Source of the DNA: Candidatus Krumholzibacteriia bacterium
Lineage (GTDB): Bacteria > Krumholzibacteriota > Krumholzibacteriia > LZORAL124-64-63
Assembly (NCBI GenBank): GCA_016744275.1
Contig: JADGEP010000044.1
Coordinates: 1 to 14,655 of the forward strand
Length of the DNA stretch: 14,655 nt
Direction: 5' to 3'
Part shown: positions 14,303 to 14,655 of the stretch, one piece after another
Layout: every line of letters starts with the position of its first letter
How positions within the stretch are numbered: position 1 is the stretch's first letter
Notes under the pieces: model-generated
Databases searched by the model: none
Seen by the model: only the letters and a program-made list of their open reading frames with translations
What the model was told of the DNA's origin: nothing
Program-made: the position numbers and the translations under genes

Positions 14303-14655
14303 CTATATTTTGAGAAAAAGGCCCCGGCGGTGCAGAACCCACAGGACAGCCCACCACGCCACCACCGTGCCCGCAGCGTATAACAGGGACCCATTGAGCG
14401 GGCCGGCCAGCGGCAAACACAGGTTTTTATAGAGCGCTGACTTGATCCCTGACAGGCCAAATATCCGCGCCATCAGACCCGAGCCGACAAATGCCAGCAG
14501 GGCATTGCTGCCAAAAACGATGGCCGGGCTCACCCAGCGTTGCCAGCGGCGGATGTCGATCAGCCAGCCGCAGGCTGCCAGGGTCAACAGGGCCAAACCT
14601 GTCATCAAAACCGTGTAGCTGACGGTCCACAATTGCTTGTTGATCGGTTCAAACT
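14303..14655 (-). CDS. C-terminal part of a NagX/DUF5009-type membrane acyltransferase (partial)
   Basis: The frame is open to the right edge, so the gene is cut by the window. 117 codons are visible, with the first two bases of a codon lost at the edge. The sequence begins FEPINKQLWTVSYTVLMTG and continues with four to five membrane segments and the conserved run LIDIRRWQRWVSPAIVFGSN. Later parts are LYKNLCLPLAGPLNGSLLYA and a closing RRGLFLKI. This is the end of proteins annotated DUF5009, NagX or heparan-alpha-glucosaminide N-acetyltransferase-like, polytopic inner-membrane proteins thought to acetylate or handle amino sugars. A TTG at 14632 could be mistaken for a start, but the family's conserved I-N-K-x-L-W-T lies across it, so the protein certainly extends further upstream. 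The stop is TAG at 14305-14303. Confidence 0.85.
   Translation of the reverse strand, partial: FEPINKQLWTVSYTVLMTGLALLTLAACGWLIDIRRWQRWVSPAIVFGSNALLAFVGSGLMARIFGLSGIKSALYKNLCLPLAGPLNGSLLYAAGTVVAWWAVLWVLHRRGLFLKI

Noticed and set aside
1..14655. CRISPR arrays, tRNA or rRNA genes, insertion sequences, phage genes
   Set aside because: No regularly spaced identical repeats, cloverleaf-like segments with a GTTCRA arm, conserved rRNA stretches, transposase motifs or flanking terminal inverted repeats were seen. The only repeats are the diverged blades of the propeller gene.

Overview
The window looks like chromosomal DNA from a Gram-negative bacterium. Two proteins carry lipobox signal peptides (LSSC, LTGC) and two others have classical signal peptides. 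One secreted enzyme ends in a FlgD-like YPNPFNP sorting domain. That tail and the family of propeller lipoproteins are typical of the FCB group and related candidate phyla (for example Krumholzibacteriota, Eisenbacteria, Latescibacterota). This placement is an inference from protein style, not from a marker gene. I see no rRNA, tRNA, CRISPR array, transposase or phage gene. TTG and GTG starts are common.

Layout. 1-1787: a minus-strand lipoprotein built from about 13 copies of a ~43-residue propeller repeat, with a partial reading frame overlapping its 3' end at the left edge. 1958-5538: a visibly AT-richer minus-strand block with two GT-C-type polytopic membrane glycosyltransferases and a small SmpA/OmlA-like membrane-anchored protein, probably for cell-surface glycan assembly. 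5731-6549: a plus-strand nitrilase-superfamily amidohydrolase whose usual catalytic lysine position reads Met. It converges on a zinc-ribbon methyltransferase, and the two stop codons share one CTAG. 7360-8031: a coiled-coil lipoprotein just upstream of the methyltransferase. 8178-10254: a yheT-type alpha/beta hydrolase overlapping alkC (alkylation-damage DNA glycosylase), closed by an intrinsic terminator. 10414-11304: a plus-strand secreted protein with a conserved but uncharacterised C-terminal domain. 11376-11404: a bidirectional terminator. 11426-11563: a 45-aa membrane protein. 11814-14087: a large secreted endonuclease I with FN3, lamin-tail, PKD and FlgD-like domains. 14303-14655: the C-terminal end of a NagX/DUF5009-type membrane acyltransferase.

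The most interesting spot is 11426-11641. A 45-aa single-pass membrane protein, with two cysteines before its membrane segment, is preceded by a well-spaced promoter. A near-perfect palindrome resembling an Rrf2/IscR-class operator sits inside that promoter. This suggests a small membrane protein controlled by Fe-S, redox or nitric-oxide status. The second point is the altered catalytic residue in the amidohydrolase. Most other genes are recognisable, self-contained housekeeping or envelope functions, with no sign of one large shared pathway beyond the glycosyltransferase block.
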